DNA of 51,169 nucleotides, taken from NCBI GenBank assembly GCA_041605955.1, contig JBFIXI010000025.1:1-51169 (forward strand), read 5' to 3'. The position numbers and the translations under genes were made by a program. Shown here piece after piece: positions 8,766 through 17,506 of this stretch. This stretch comes from JAHEJX01 sp041605955 (GTDB lineage: Bacteria; Actinomycetota; Acidimicrobiia; Spongiisociales; UBA5794). The notes beneath the pieces are model-generated. The model did no database searches and was not told the origin of the DNA. It worked only from the letters and a program-made list of their open reading frames with translations. Numbering within the stretch: position 1 is the first letter of the stretch; every line of letters starts with the position of its first letter.

Positions 8766-8831
8766 GGGCCAGGGGCAAATGGCCCTGCAAAGTCGTGACC
8801 CCTGGCGCTTCCCAAATCAAATAGCTTGGGA
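8766..8831 (+). promoter_or_regulatory. Overlapping inverted repeats in the CBS-gene leader
   Basis: GGGCCA (8766-8771) can pair with TGGCCC (8780-8785). The overlapping GCCAGGGG (8768-8775) can pair instead with CCCCTGGC (8799-8806). A third repeat, TCCCAA (8810-8815) and TTGGGA (8826-8831), follows. The first two stems are mutually exclusive. They may form a terminator for the upstream gene or a leader switch for the CBS gene; no T-tract is present. Confidence 0.4.
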
Positions 8832-8851
8832 TCATCACTTGAGGAGGCCGT

Positions 8852-9247
8852 ATGCAGATCAGATCACTGGTAGGCGGCACGGCGCGGCTGTGCGGCACGA
8901 CGACGAGCCTCGAGGAGGCCGCCCGCGCCATGATCGACGAGGGTACCGGCTCCCTGGGTGTCGTTTCGGGCTCTTTGTTGGCAGGCATAATCACCGAGCG
9001 GGACATTCTGCGAGCCGCCGCCAAGGGCGCGGACCTCGCCGAGGAGCACGTGTCCGACTGGATGACCCCCGAGCCGGACGTAGTCGGTCCCGACGTGCCC
9101 GTCGATGAGGTAGCGCAGTGGATGCTCGCCGCCGGCTATCGACACCTTCCCGTCATGGAGGAGGGAGAGCTGCTCGGCATCGCGTCGATCAAAGACGTGC
9201 TCTGGGCCCTGCACTCGATCTCGCTGGAAGCCGAAGCGGAGACATAG
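8852..9247 (+). CDS. Tandem CBS-domain protein
   Basis: The 131-residue protein consists of one CBS pair. The first repeat carries GSLLAGIITERDILRAA and the second carries AAGYRHLPVMEEGELLGIASIKDVL; the VSDWM segment between them is the usual linker. CBS pairs bind adenosyl nucleotides and act as energy or ligand sensors for partner proteins. No effector domain is fused, so it probably acts in trans. ATG 8852 follows an optimal AGGAGG. It converges on the molybdoenzyme gene, with 31 bases between stops. Confidence 0.9.
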   Translation: MQIRSLVGGTARLCGTTTSLEEAARAMIDEGTGSLGVVSGSLLAGIITERDILRAAAKGADLAEEHVSDWMTPEPDVVGPDVPVDEVAQWMLAAGYRHLPVMEEGELLGIASIKDVLWALHSISLEAEAET

Positions 9248-9278
9248 CGCTGGTACGCTGCGGGCGGGGCTGGCGTTC

Positions 9279-12032
9279 CTACGCGTCTGCCTGATACGCC
9301 GACACCTCCGGCTTCACCGGCCGATTGAGCCACAACGGGCGACGCAGGCCCCCCGGGCCCGGCCCGGGCCGAGTCTTGGCGAGCCACTCTCGGTAGACCT
9401 CCGTCGACTTGGAGGTGTCGACGGCGATGTCGCCGTAGCGGTCACCCGGCTCCGCCTTGCTGAGGCGGACGCGCTGGTGCCAGCAGTGCATGCCGCTGAC
9501 AGGGTCGGGGTGAACCGGGAAAGTGAGGTTCTGGTTTACTCCAGCGTCTTGCCACCAGATGCGCTCGCTGTCGGGATCTGAAGACTTGAAGGGACGAATC
9601 CCCTGCTTCTGGCGGAGCATCCATCCGGTCTCGGTCTGCTGCAGGTCCACCAGCGCCGAGCTCCACCGCTCGTTGCCGATCGCATCGTTGAGACGCCAGC
9701 GTCCGAGGTGATGGGAGGCCGCAACCACGCCCGGGCGGATGCCCTCCGTGCGCCAGGCCCGCATCACGAAGTAGCCGATGTCGGTGGTGATGCGCACCAG
9801 ATCTCCGGTGGCGAAATCGAAGATCTCGGCATCGCGGGGATTGATCCACAGCGGATGGCCGTGGGAGATCTCGTAGAGATACTTGGCGTTCCCCGACCGG
9901 GTGTGGATCAGCGTAGGTAACCGGAACGTAGGCAGCAGGATGCGCTCGTTGCCTTCGAGGTCGAGATCCCTCCAATGGACGTGCGTGCGCAGGTAACCGG
10001 GGATCGCCGCGTCATCCCAACTCCAGTCGTGCAGCGTCGACGAGTAAAACTCGAGCTTCTTCGACGGGGTCGGCCAGCCCACCCGCTCGGTGCCGTCCAC
10101 GACGATGCCTGCGCCGGCGGCGGCCGGCCGGTCGTGCACTTGGTAGATCTCCCGCTCGACTTCGACCGAGCCGTACTTGCGCATGAACTGCAGCGGGGTC
10201 AACCCTTCGGCAGCTGCCTTCTCGGGCAGGCCGGGCACGGAGTTCTCGAACATCCACCCGTAGTACTCGTCCACAGACACCGGTCGGCCGGGATCGTTGG
10301 GCGACTCAAACCACTTCCGGATCCCGAGTGAGCCGTCGGGGTCGACTCGCCACGATAGGTCGATCCAGAACTCGGTCTCCTCCCACACCTCACCCGGGTT
10401 GGCTTCGTGCGTTCTCGAGTACTGCTTGCCGTCTCGCTCGCCGGCGACCCGCAGCACCGGCTGGCGGAAGCCGAGCCAGCTGCCGGCGTGGGTGGCATAC
10501 GAGTGAGTGTCGTGGCGCTCGCTGGCCACACCCATCGGCAGCACGTAGTCGGCAAACCAGGCGCTCTCGGACCAAGTCGGGGTCAGCGCCACGTGGAGCC
10601 CGATTTTGGATTCGTCGAGGAGGACGTCGAGCCAGCTGAAGCCGTCCGGATTGGTCCACATCGGGTTGTACACCCGTGTGAAGTACACGTCTACCTTGCC
10701 GCGGCCCTCCTTGAGGAAGTGGGGGAGCAGTATCGACATCTCGTGATGGGCCAGGGGATATTCCTTGGGCCACAGCAGCTCGTTCCACCGGCTGTGCGGC
10801 GGTGGCATGTTCCAATGTTTGGGCTTGAACTTGTCCCAGGTGTTGGGGGAGACGCCACCCCGAGTGCCCACCGAGCCGGTCAACACTTGCAGGAACCACA
10901 AGCAGCGGGCGACCTGCCAGCCACCTTCGTTGCCCGAGCCGGCAGAGCGCCAGTTGTGCGAGGCGAACCGGTTGCCGGCATCGGCGATGCCGCGGGCCAC
11001 CTTTTCGAGCCGGTCGATGGGGACGCCGCACTCCTCGGCGGCAAATTCGAGCGTGTAGCCGGCGTAGGTGTTCTTGAGGTAGTCGACGAAGCCGTCGACC
11101 GTGCGCGGTCGGTGCGACGCGAGCGTCTCGAGCGTCTCCTCCCAATTCACCCAGCGGCGGATGAAGTCGCGGTCGATGGCGTCCCATTGCAGGAGCTGGT
11201 TGGCAAAGGCCAGCAGCATCGCCGGCTCTGTGCCCGGCCACGGTGACAGCCAGATGTCGGACATCGACGCCGTATTCGACAACCGGGTGTCGACGGTGGC
11301 CAGCTGGGCGCCTTTCTGTTTGCCCTCCATGATCCGCTGGGCGTGGGGATTGAAATAGTGCCCGGTCTCCAGATGAGCCGACAGCAGCAGGATGAACTTG
11401 GAATTGGCAAAATCGGCCGAGGGACGGTCGTGGCCCATCCAAGTGGCGTACCCGACCCTGGCCGAGCTGGAGCAGATGTTGGTGTGGCTGTTGTGGCCGT
11501 CGACCCCCCAGGCCTTGAGGGTGCGATCCATGAAGCCGTCTTCGCCGGGGCGACCCACGTGGTACATGATCTCGTCGTGGCGACCTTCCTGGATCGCCCG
11601 GCGCATGCGGCGGGCGATGTCCTCGAGCGCGGTCTCCCAGTTGATCTGTTCCCATTGGCCCGACCCGCGAGCGCCCACCCGGCGGAGCGGATGGAGGATC
11701 CGCTCCGGGTCGTACATCTGGTTGATGGTTGCCGGACCCTTGGCGCAGTTGCGGCCCCGTGAGCCGGGGTGGGCGGGGTTGCCCTCGAAACGGCGTACCT
11801 CGCCGCTGGCTTTGTCGACGTACGCCAGCAACCCACATGCCGATTCACAGTTGAAACACGTAGTCGGCACCAGCCGGTACTGGTTCTTCTTGCGGGTGGG
11901 CCACGCCTTGGCGTCGTACTCCTCCCAGTTGTCCCACAGCTCGGGAGGCGGGAAGTTGGTCAGCTCCGTGCCGGGCAAGAGCCGGTCGATCTCGCGATCG
12001 GCATCGGGTGGGCGGCGCTCGATGTTCGTCAT
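9279..12032 (-). CDS. Cytoplasmic molybdopterin oxidoreductase catalytic subunit (candidate SoeA-like sulfite dehydrogenase)
   Basis: The 917-residue member of the DMSO-reductase (CISM) superfamily carries an N-terminal [4Fe-4S] ligand set at C59, C62, C66 and C96 (TTCFNCESACG, then RNCAKGP). The sequence THTNICSSS places C187 where the thiosulfate/polysulfide-reductase branch has its Mo-ligand Cys. The C-terminal molybdopterin-binding domain has WINPRDAEIFDFATGDLVRI. No twin-arginine signal is visible, so it should stay in the cytoplasm. I start at ATG 12032, overlapping the stop of the Fe-S/NrfD gene by four bases. Sulfite dehydrogenase (SoeA) fits best because the partner is Fe-S/NrfD, the protein is cytosolic, and sulfite-producing genes surround it. 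Polysulfide, thiosulfate or tetrathionate chemistry cannot be excluded from sequence alone. Confidence 0.8.
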   Translation of the reverse strand: MTNIERRPPDADREIDRLLPGTELTNFPPPELWDNWEEYDAKAWPTRKKNQYRLVPTTCFNCESACGLLAYVDKASGEVRRFEGNPAHPGSRGRNCAKGPATINQMYDPERILHPLRRVGARGSGQWEQINWETALEDIARRMRRAIQEGRHDEIMYHVGRPGEDGFMDRTLKAWGVDGHNSHTNICSSSARVGYATWMGHDRPSADFANSKFILLLSAHLETGHYFNPHAQRIMEGKQKGAQLATVDTRLSNTASMSDIWLSPWPGTEPAMLLAFANQLLQWDAIDRDFIRRWVNWEETLETLASHRPRTVDGFVDYLKNTYAGYTLEFAAEECGVPIDRLEKVARGIADAGNRFASHNWRSAGSGNEGGWQVARCLWFLQVLTGSVGTRGGVSPNTWDKFKPKHWNMPPPHSRWNELLWPKEYPLAHHEMSILLPHFLKEGRGKVDVYFTRVYNPMWTNPDGFSWLDVLLDESKIGLHVALTPTWSESAWFADYVLPMGVASERHDTHSYATHAGSWLGFRQPVLRVAGERDGKQYSRTHEANPGEVWEETEFWIDLSWRVDPDGSLGIRKWFESPNDPGRPVSVDEYYGWMFENSVPGLPEKAAAEGLTPLQFMRKYGSVEVEREIYQVHDRPAAAGAGIVVDGTERVGWPTPSKKLEFYSSTLHDWSWDDAAIPGYLRTHVHWRDLDLEGNERILLPTFRLPTLIHTRSGNAKYLYEISHGHPLWINPRDAEIFDFATGDLVRITTDIGYFVMRAWRTEGIRPGVVAASHHLGRWRLNDAIGNERWSSALVDLQQTETGWMLRQKQGIRPFKSSDPDSERIWWQDAGVNQNLTFPVHPDPVSGMHCWHQRVRLSKAEPGDRYGDIAVDTSKSTEVYREWLAKTRPGPGPGGLRRPLWLNRPVKPEVSAYQADA

Positions 12033-13612
12033 GACAGTGGCACGCTTTGGCCGGCCTTCACGTAAGCGTCGTCGGCGAACCAAATCCCCGCCATCGCAGC
12101 CGCCCCGGCCAGGGCGCCGACGGCGCGCAGATCCCGGTTAGCGGCATATACGAGCCCCAGAATGACCGGGATCAGGACTCCCGCCACCTGGCCACCGAGC
12201 CACCACTGCAGTGCATACCTGCCCTGGGTGAGGTGGTGCATCCCTTCTGCGATGTTGCGGGTGGCGTGGCGAGAAGACAGCTCGGCGAGCGCAAGCAGCC
12301 CGAGCGCGGCCGTCCCGCCGACCAGGCACCAGGTAGCCGCCTGCAGCGTCGGGTCGTCCTCGAGTCCGAGCAGCAGTCCGGCGACGAGCGTGGCGCCGCC
12401 CCCGGCCGCAAACGCTCCGGCAATCATGTGCCAGAGCAACATCGGGCTCTGCCACAGATCACGCGCTTCGGCCTGGCCGAAGAGAAACGCCGTGTACCCG
12501 GCGACGGCGAGACCCACTAGGGCGCCGACCCAGCTGAGAACCCTGAGGAACTCTTGCTGAGCTGGTTCCGTGGCACCAAAGATGAGCCCAAAGAGGAACC
12601 ACACTCCGAGCACGGCGGCGAATGCGCTGAGAATCCAGGCGCCTTTGACGAGCCAGGAGCCGGGATTGCCCTTGGTGAGGAGGTAGTAGAAGCGGTCTGG
12701 TCGCTTCAGGTCCCATACGAGCAGGACGCCGGTAGCGGCGAGCAACAGTCCGGCAGCCAGCGGGGCACCCCATAGCACCCACCGGGAGGCAAGATTGGCT
12801 CCGGCCATCAGCGCCAGGGCGACCACGATCATCATTCCGGCGGCGATGCCCTTGGTCAGGAAGTAGCTCGAGACCCGCCATCCCCACGGCATCGGATGGC
12901 GACTGTTGTAGACGACCCGCGCCGGCGAGGCGGGATGCTCGTGGACGACCTTGGGGCCGGGGGCCGGCGGCACGTCCGGGCTCAGTTCCACCGCCAACCA
13001 CGACCGGCCGGGATCCTGCCAGATACCGCCGTCTCCAGGATCGATGCTCTCCAGCGGATCGAGGCTGGCCTGGTGGGCGCCCCGGTACCACAAGTTCGGC
13101 CTGGTGCCCTGTTCCACCGCTCGCTGCGACAGCTTCTCGCTCGCCACCATCTGGGCGATCCGGGTAGTGGGGTCGTCGAGGTCCCCGGCGATGATCGCCT
13201 GCTCCGGGCACACCACCACGCACGCCGGCTGTAGTCCCACATCGACGCGGTGGGCGCAGTAGTTGCATTTCTGGGCCGTGTGCTCGGCGGGATCGATGTA
13301 TAGGGCGTCGTAGGGGCACGCCTGCATGCAGCTCTTACACCCGATGCACCGGTCCGTGTCGAAGTCGACGATGCCGTCGGAGCGCTTGTAGAGAGCCGTG
13401 GTAGGGCAGATCGTCACACACGGCGCGTCGGTGCAGTGGTTGCAGCGCATCACGGAGAAGAAGCGCTTGGTGTCGGGCCAGCTCCCCTTCTCGATGTACT
13501 TGACCCAGGTGCGGTTGACGCCGAGGGGCACCTCGTGCTCGGTCTTGCAGGCCACCGTGCAGGCGTGGCAGCCGATACAGGTGGTCTGATCGATGACGAA
13601 GCCGTACCGCAC
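12029..13612 (-). CDS. Fused [4Fe-4S] ferredoxin-NrfD membrane electron-transfer subunit
   Basis: The 527-residue protein joins two subunits that are normally separate. Residues about 1-190 form a four-cluster ferredoxin with 16 cysteines (12, 15, 18, 22; 57, 60, 65, 69; 89, 92, 95, 99; 116, 119, 131, 135). A Pro-rich linker follows to about 250. The rest is an NrfD/PsrC-like quinone-binding membrane domain of roughly eight helices beginning at YFLTKGIAAGMMIVVALALM. It would pass electrons between the molybdoenzyme and the quinone pool. GTG 13612 is preferred: GGGAGG lies just upstream and the Fe-S domain begins at once (RYGFVIDQTTCIGC). The longer frame to 13684 would run through the operator palindrome. 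The Mo subunit gene overlaps its stop. Confidence 0.88.
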   Translation of the reverse strand: MRYGFVIDQTTCIGCHACTVACKTEHEVPLGVNRTWVKYIEKGSWPDTKRFFSVMRCNHCTDAPCVTICPTTALYKRSDGIVDFDTDRCIGCKSCMQACPYDALYIDPAEHTAQKCNYCAHRVDVGLQPACVVVCPEQAIIAGDLDDPTTRIAQMVASEKLSQRAVEQGTRPNLWYRGAHQASLDPLESIDPGDGGIWQDPGRSWLAVELSPDVPPAPGPKVVHEHPASPARVVYNSRHPMPWGWRVSSYFLTKGIAAGMMIVVALALMAGANLASRWVLWGAPLAAGLLLAATGVLLVWDLKRPDRFYYLLTKGNPGSWLVKGAWILSAFAAVLGVWFLFGLIFGATEPAQQEFLRVLSWVGALVGLAVAGYTAFLFGQAEARDLWQSPMLLWHMIAGAFAAGGGATLVAGLLLGLEDDPTLQAATWCLVGGTAALGLLALAELSSRHATRNIAEGMHHLTQGRYALQWWLGGQVAGVLIPVILGLVYAANRDLRAVGALAGAAAMAGIWFADDAYVKAGQSVPLS

Positions 13613-13646
13613 GGTGCCTCCCAAGGGAGTCCACGACGGCTCCCGA

Positions 13647-13674
13647 ATTGTCCGGACAATACGCTCCAGACCAA
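13647..13674 (-). promoter_or_regulatory. Promoter and palindromic operator of the Fe-S/Mo operon
   Basis: A perfect 14-bp palindrome, ATTGTCCGGACAAT, covers 13647-13660, 35 bases upstream of the operon start. On the minus strand TTGGTC (13674-13669) and GACAAT (13652-13647) are separated by 16 bases and fit a sigma-70-type promoter, so the palindrome overlaps the -10. TTGT-N4-ACAA symmetry is typical of HutC-type GntR operators. A copy matching 13 of its 14 bases lies at 18332-18345. Confidence 0.7.
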
Positions 13675-13706
13675 GCCTCGTCAACCGCCTTGATCGCGGC
13701 GGTCGG

Positions 13707-14042
13707 TTAGACGATGCGAGCCCGTCCGCCGTTGGTGCTCACCAGCGGCAGCCCGGCGGCTTCCCAGGCTTTCAGGCCGCCATCCAGGTGGTATACCTGG
13801 TAGCCCTGCTTGGCAAGGCGTTTGGCGGCTCGGCGGGAGGCATTTCCGTTGCGGCACACGGCAACGACGGTGTCGGCTCGTCCCACGCTGTGTTTGTTGG
13901 CCGTTCCCGGCGTGATCCGATCCGCTCCCTCGACATGGCCGGCGTGCCACTCGTCTTCGTAGCGAACGTCGATCATGTGGGCGCCGTTGTCGAAGATCTT
14001 CTTCGCAGCCGCCGCATCGATCGACCTGTACGTCCCTGCCAT
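13707..14042 (-). CDS. Single-domain rhodanese (sulfurtransferase)
   Basis: The 111-residue rhodanese has MIDVRYEDEWHAGHVEGA followed by the active-site loop with C63 (AVCRNGNASRRAA) and a C-terminal YHLDGGLKAWEAAGLPL. Rhodaneses carry a persulfide on this Cys and move sulfane sulfur between thiosulfate, thiols and acceptor proteins. No signal peptide is seen, so it is cytosolic. The gene lies immediately upstream of the Fe-S/Mo operon on the same strand, with 94 bases between them that contain the operator, so it can be transcribed separately. It could hand sulfur to the persulfide dioxygenase or feed the sulfite pool. Confidence 0.92.
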   Translation of the reverse strand: MAGTYRSIDAAAAKKIFDNGAHMIDVRYEDEWHAGHVEGADRITPGTANKHSVGRADTVVAVCRNGNASRRAAKRLAKQGYQVYHLDGGLKAWEAAGLPLVSTNGGRARIV

Positions 14043-14058
14043 AACTAAATCTTAAGGG

Positions 14059-14077
14059 GTACACGGTTGGGCTGTAC
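14059..14077. promoter_or_regulatory. Inverted repeat between divergent rhodanese and SulP genes
   Basis: GTACA (14059-14063) and TGTAC (14073-14077) form a 5-bp inverted repeat with a 9-base centre in the 58-base divergent spacer. It may be an operator serving both genes. It does not match the TTGTCCGGACAA palindromes nearby. On the minus strand TAAGAT, just upstream of the rhodanese ATG, could be a -10. Confidence 0.35.
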
Positions 14078-14100
14078 ATAGGTATTGCAACGGTTTCCGA

Positions 14101-15777
14101 GTGACTAGTCACCGACGGGCGGAGCCGATAAATGCCCCAAATTCGATCGCCAGGCGGAGCCGGATGCGGGCCCGGCCGACCCGGTGGATAGATCGAGTCC
14201 TCGCCGAGCGCGCCCTAATGTCTGCGGGATTCGACCGAGCGGGAACAATGGCGAGCATTTCACTGGACAAACCGCATCGAGGGGATCTCATGGCCGGCCT
14301 CAGCGTCGCCATCGTGTTGATCCCGCAGGCGTTGGCCTATGCCGAGATCGCCGGGCTGCCTGCATATATCGGCTTGTACGCGGCGGCGCTGCCTCCATTG
14401 GCGGCCGCCCTTTTTGCATCGTCGCGTTATCTGCAGACGGGCCCTGTGGCAATGACATCCTTGCTCACATTCGGCGCGCTCAGCGAGGTGGCCGAGCCGG
14501 GCTCGACCGGATACATCGAGCAGGCCGTCGTGCTGGCGCTGATCGTGGGAGCGGTGCGGATCGCGCTGGGGTTGGCTCGGGGCGGCATCGTCGCCTACTT
14601 GATGTCATCACCGGTGCTCATCGGCTTCACCACCGCCGCCGCCATTCTCATCGTGGCATCTCAGATCCCAACTGCAGTCGGGGTCGGCGGCGGCAGCGGC
14701 CGCCTGCTGGGCAACGCCTGGCGCGCTCTCGGCGACGTCGGTGATTGGAGCTGGGCGGGAGTGGTGATCGCCATCGCAACCGCCGCGATTGTCGTCCTCG
14801 GCCGCCGCCTGCACCCGCTCTTTCCCGGTGTGCTGGTCGCGTTGATCATCGGGATCATCGCCGGGCAGGCTTTGGGCTCGGATCTGCAGTTGGTCGGGGA
14901 GGTGCCGACCGGCCTGCCCGCCTTGCGGTTCACCTTCCCGTTGAACAACTTCTGGAACCTGCTGGTGCCGGGCGTGGTCATCGCCCTGGTGGGTTTTGCC
15001 GAGGCGGCCGCCATCTCCAGGACGTTCGCCACCCAAGACCGGGAGCGGTGGGACCCCAACCGCGAGTTCGTGTCGCAGGGCATCGCCAATGTGGCTTCGG
15101 CGGTCTCGGGCGGCTACCCCGTGGGAGGGTCGTTCTCCCGCTCATCCGTGGCTCGGATATCTGGAGCCCACACCCGGTGGGCCGGGGCGATAACGGGCGT
15201 CATCGTCCTCGCGTTCTTGCCCTTTGCGGGAGTGATCAAGTCGTTGCCTCGATCGGTGCTGGCGGCCATCGTGATCGTGGCAGTCATCCGCCTGATCCGT
15301 GTCCCGACGATGGTTGCCCTGATCTCCAAGACGTGGGGCCAGGCGTTTGTGGCCTGGGGCACTTTCTTGGCGACCCTCGTGTTGTCGCCGCGTATCGATC
15401 TGGGCGTCATCATCGGGTTGGTCCTGGCCGCAGCCGTGCACTTCCGGCGCGAGACGTTGCTGCGAGTCACTGCGGAGCAGGAGGCCGGCGCCTTGGTGCT
15501 ACGGCCGTCCGGTGTCTTGTTCTACGGGTCCGCGCCGCGCCTCGATGAGGTCTTCTCCCACCAGCTCGCGGAGCACCCCGCCATCGAGACGGTGATCCTC
15601 GATCTGGAGGGCCTGGGACGCATCGACTACACCGGGGCCCTGGCTCTCAAGGAGTTCATCGACGATGCCGAGGCCGCCGGGCTCGATGTCTCGGTACGTG
15701 ACATCCCGCGACATGCCGAGGGCACGCTGAACCGGAGCTGGGGCGACGACCTCACCCACCTCCGCTGGGAGGGCTGA
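14101..15777 (+). CDS. SulP-family anion permease with STAS domain
   Basis: The 558-residue SulP protein has the conserved early motif VLIPQALAYAEIAGLPAYIG, then PVLIGFTTAAAILI, VGFAEAAAISRTFA and GGYPVGGSFSRSSV, giving about 10-12 membrane helices up to about residue 450. A C-terminal STAS domain (VLRPSGVLFYGSAPRLDEV, IDYTGALALKEF) follows. SulP proteins move sulfate, bicarbonate or related anions. Beside sulfite-producing genes, sulfate export or exchange is plausible. The start is uncertain: GTG 14101 lacks a clear ribosome site, and ATG 14164 or ATG 14218 would leave a shorter basic N-terminus. It diverges from the rhodanese gene and converges on a second sulP with 12 bases between stops. 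Confidence 0.88.
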   Translation: MTSHRRAEPINAPNSIARRSRMRARPTRWIDRVLAERALMSAGFDRAGTMASISLDKPHRGDLMAGLSVAIVLIPQALAYAEIAGLPAYIGLYAAALPPLAAALFASSRYLQTGPVAMTSLLTFGALSEVAEPGSTGYIEQAVVLALIVGAVRIALGLARGGIVAYLMSSPVLIGFTTAAAILIVASQIPTAVGVGGGSGRLLGNAWRALGDVGDWSWAGVVIAIATAAIVVLGRRLHPLFPGVLVALIIGIIAGQALGSDLQLVGEVPTGLPALRFTFPLNNFWNLLVPGVVIALVGFAEAAAISRTFATQDRERWDPNREFVSQGIANVASAVSGGYPVGGSFSRSSVARISGAHTRWAGAITGVIVLAFLPFAGVIKSLPRSVLAAIVIVAVIRLIRVPTMVALISKTWGQAFVAWGTFLATLVLSPRIDLGVIIGLVLAAAVHFRRETLLRVTAEQEAGALVLRPSGVLFYGSAPRLDEVFSHQLAEHPAIETVILDLEGLGRIDYTGALALKEFIDDAEAAGLDVSVRDIPRHAEGTLNRSWGDDLTHLRWEG

Positions 15778-15789
15778 CTGAGGCCGCAA

Positions 15790-17505
15790 TCAATAGAGAT
15801 CAACGTCGGCGATCTCGTTCTGATCCGGTTGACGCAGCGGACTCTCCAGTGCGTATCCGGCCGCTTCGAGGGCCGTCGCCATGTCCGGGTGGACGTGGTC
15901 GCGGCCAACTCGCTCCAGTAGTCCCGATCGGGCCATCACAGCTCGGACGGGTCCCCGGATGGTGGTCATGTGGAAGTCGATGCCGGCATCGTGGAGGTGG
16001 TCCACCACGTCACGCAGGCTGTGGTCGGCCGACCCGTCCAGCTCGGACACGGCGCTGGCGTCCACGATCACGGTGCGCAGGTCGCGCCGCGCCGCCACCA
16101 AGCTCAGCAGCCGGTCGCGCAGGAAGTTGGCGTTGGCGAAGTACAAAGGGCCGTCCAAGCGGATCATCGCCAGTTTGGGATCGGTGATGGTGGAGTACGC
16201 CCCCACGTTGCGGAACGTGGTCGTCCCTGAGACTCGCCCCAACTCGACGACGTGGGGGGTGGCGCTTGCGTAGACGAAGAGGCTGAGGCTGACCAGCACC
16301 CCGACGGCGATCCCGATCTCGATGCCCAGCAACAGCGTCGCCAGGAAGGTCGCCGTCAAGGCGATACCGTCGCTGATGCGGACCCGGAAGATGTTGCGCG
16401 CCGCGCGGACGTCGACCAGCCCGGCAACGGCCACGACGATGATCGCAGCCAGGATGGCGTCGGGCAGGTAGAAGAACGCGCCGGTCAGCAGCACTACGGA
16501 GAGAGCTACGGCCGCCGCCGTGACGATCGTGGCCATGCCGGTGCGGGCGCCCGCCTGGTAGTTGACCGCGGTCCGGGAGAAGCCGCCGGCGACCGGGAAC
16601 GCCTGAAATACTCCCGCGGCCACATTGGCCGCACCGACGGCTACCAGCTCCTGGTTGGGGTCAACCTCCTGGCGGGTCTTGGCGGCCATCGCCTTGGCGA
16701 TGCTGATTCCTTCCGTGTAGCCGATCAGCGCTACGGCTAAGGCGGTGGGGAAGAGGGCTTGTAGTGAATCCCAGTTGAGGTCGGGCACCACCGGGCCGGG
16801 GAGGCCGCTGGGAACGTCTCCGATGACTGCGACCCCGCGCTCGACGAGACCGAACCCGCCGGTAACAGCAATCGCCGCAACTACTACTACCAACGGGGTG
16901 GGGAAGCGAGGCACCAGTCGGCGGCCGGAGACGAGCAAGGCCACACCACCGGCGGCTATCAGCAGAGTCGTTCCGTGGGCCTCGCCGAGATGGGTGACGA
17001 TGTCGGCGACGCCGCCCACGAAGGAGTCGGCCCTGGGAAGCTCGAGTCCCAGCAACGGTCGCATCTGACTCAAAGCGATGATCAGTGCCGCCGCGCTGGT
17101 GAAACCGGAGAGCACCGGATGAGACAGCAGGTTGGTGAGCCCCCCCATGCGCAGCACCCCGAGGGCGATTTGGAGGGCGCCGACCATGAGGGCCAAGGTC
17201 CCGGCCAGCGAGACATAGACGACCGTATCGCCCTCGGCCAGCGGTGCCAGCCCGCTCGCAGTAAGGAGCGACACCACTGCGACCGGGCCGACCGCCAGTT
17301 GGCCGCTCGTGCCCAGGAGGGCGTATGCCACTAGAGGAACCACCGAGGCATACAAGCCGGCGATCGGGGGGAGTCCCGCCAGCGACGCATACGCCATGCC
17401 TTGCGGTACGAGCATGACGGCAACCACGAGCCCAGCCCGCAGATCGCTGCGCAACGTCTCGGCGTCGTAGCTGCGCAGCCAGGTGGCCGCCGGCGGCAGC
17501 CTCAT
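15790..17505 (-). CDS. SulP-family anion permease with STAS domain (second copy, coupled to the regulator)
   Basis: The 571-residue SulP protein has VMLVPQGMAYASLAGLPPIAG, PVLSGFTSAAALII, GYTEGISIAKAMA and FPVAGGFSRTAVN in the membrane domain. Its C-terminal STAS domain contains AMIRLDGPLYFANANFLRD and VIVDASAVSELDGSAD. It is clearly diverged from the neighbouring sulP and closer to the common bacterial sulfate-permease-like type. I start at ATG 17505, one base after the stop of the GntR gene; the longer open frame upstream merely shadows gntR. Coupling to a HutC-type regulator next to a sulfur regulon suggests that this permease is itself a regulated sulfur-anion transporter. Confidence 0.9.
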   Translation of the reverse strand: MRLPPAATWLRSYDAETLRSDLRAGLVVAVMLVPQGMAYASLAGLPPIAGLYASVVPLVAYALLGTSGQLAVGPVAVVSLLTASGLAPLAEGDTVVYVSLAGTLALMVGALQIALGVLRMGGLTNLLSHPVLSGFTSAAALIIALSQMRPLLGLELPRADSFVGGVADIVTHLGEAHGTTLLIAAGGVALLVSGRRLVPRFPTPLVVVVAAIAVTGGFGLVERGVAVIGDVPSGLPGPVVPDLNWDSLQALFPTALAVALIGYTEGISIAKAMAAKTRQEVDPNQELVAVGAANVAAGVFQAFPVAGGFSRTAVNYQAGARTGMATIVTAAAVALSVVLLTGAFFYLPDAILAAIIVVAVAGLVDVRAARNIFRVRISDGIALTATFLATLLLGIEIGIAVGVLVSLSLFVYASATPHVVELGRVSGTTTFRNVGAYSTITDPKLAMIRLDGPLYFANANFLRDRLLSLVAARRDLRTVIVDASAVSELDGSADHSLRDVVDHLHDAGIDFHMTTIRGPVRAVMARSGLLERVGRDHVHPDMATALEAAGYALESPLRQPDQNEIADVDLY

Positions 17506-17506
17506 C

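Noticed and set aside
10390..11838. 482-codon alternative frame inside the molybdoenzyme gene
   Set aside because: Out-of-frame shadow in GC-rich DNA; the in-frame product has clear catalytic motifs.
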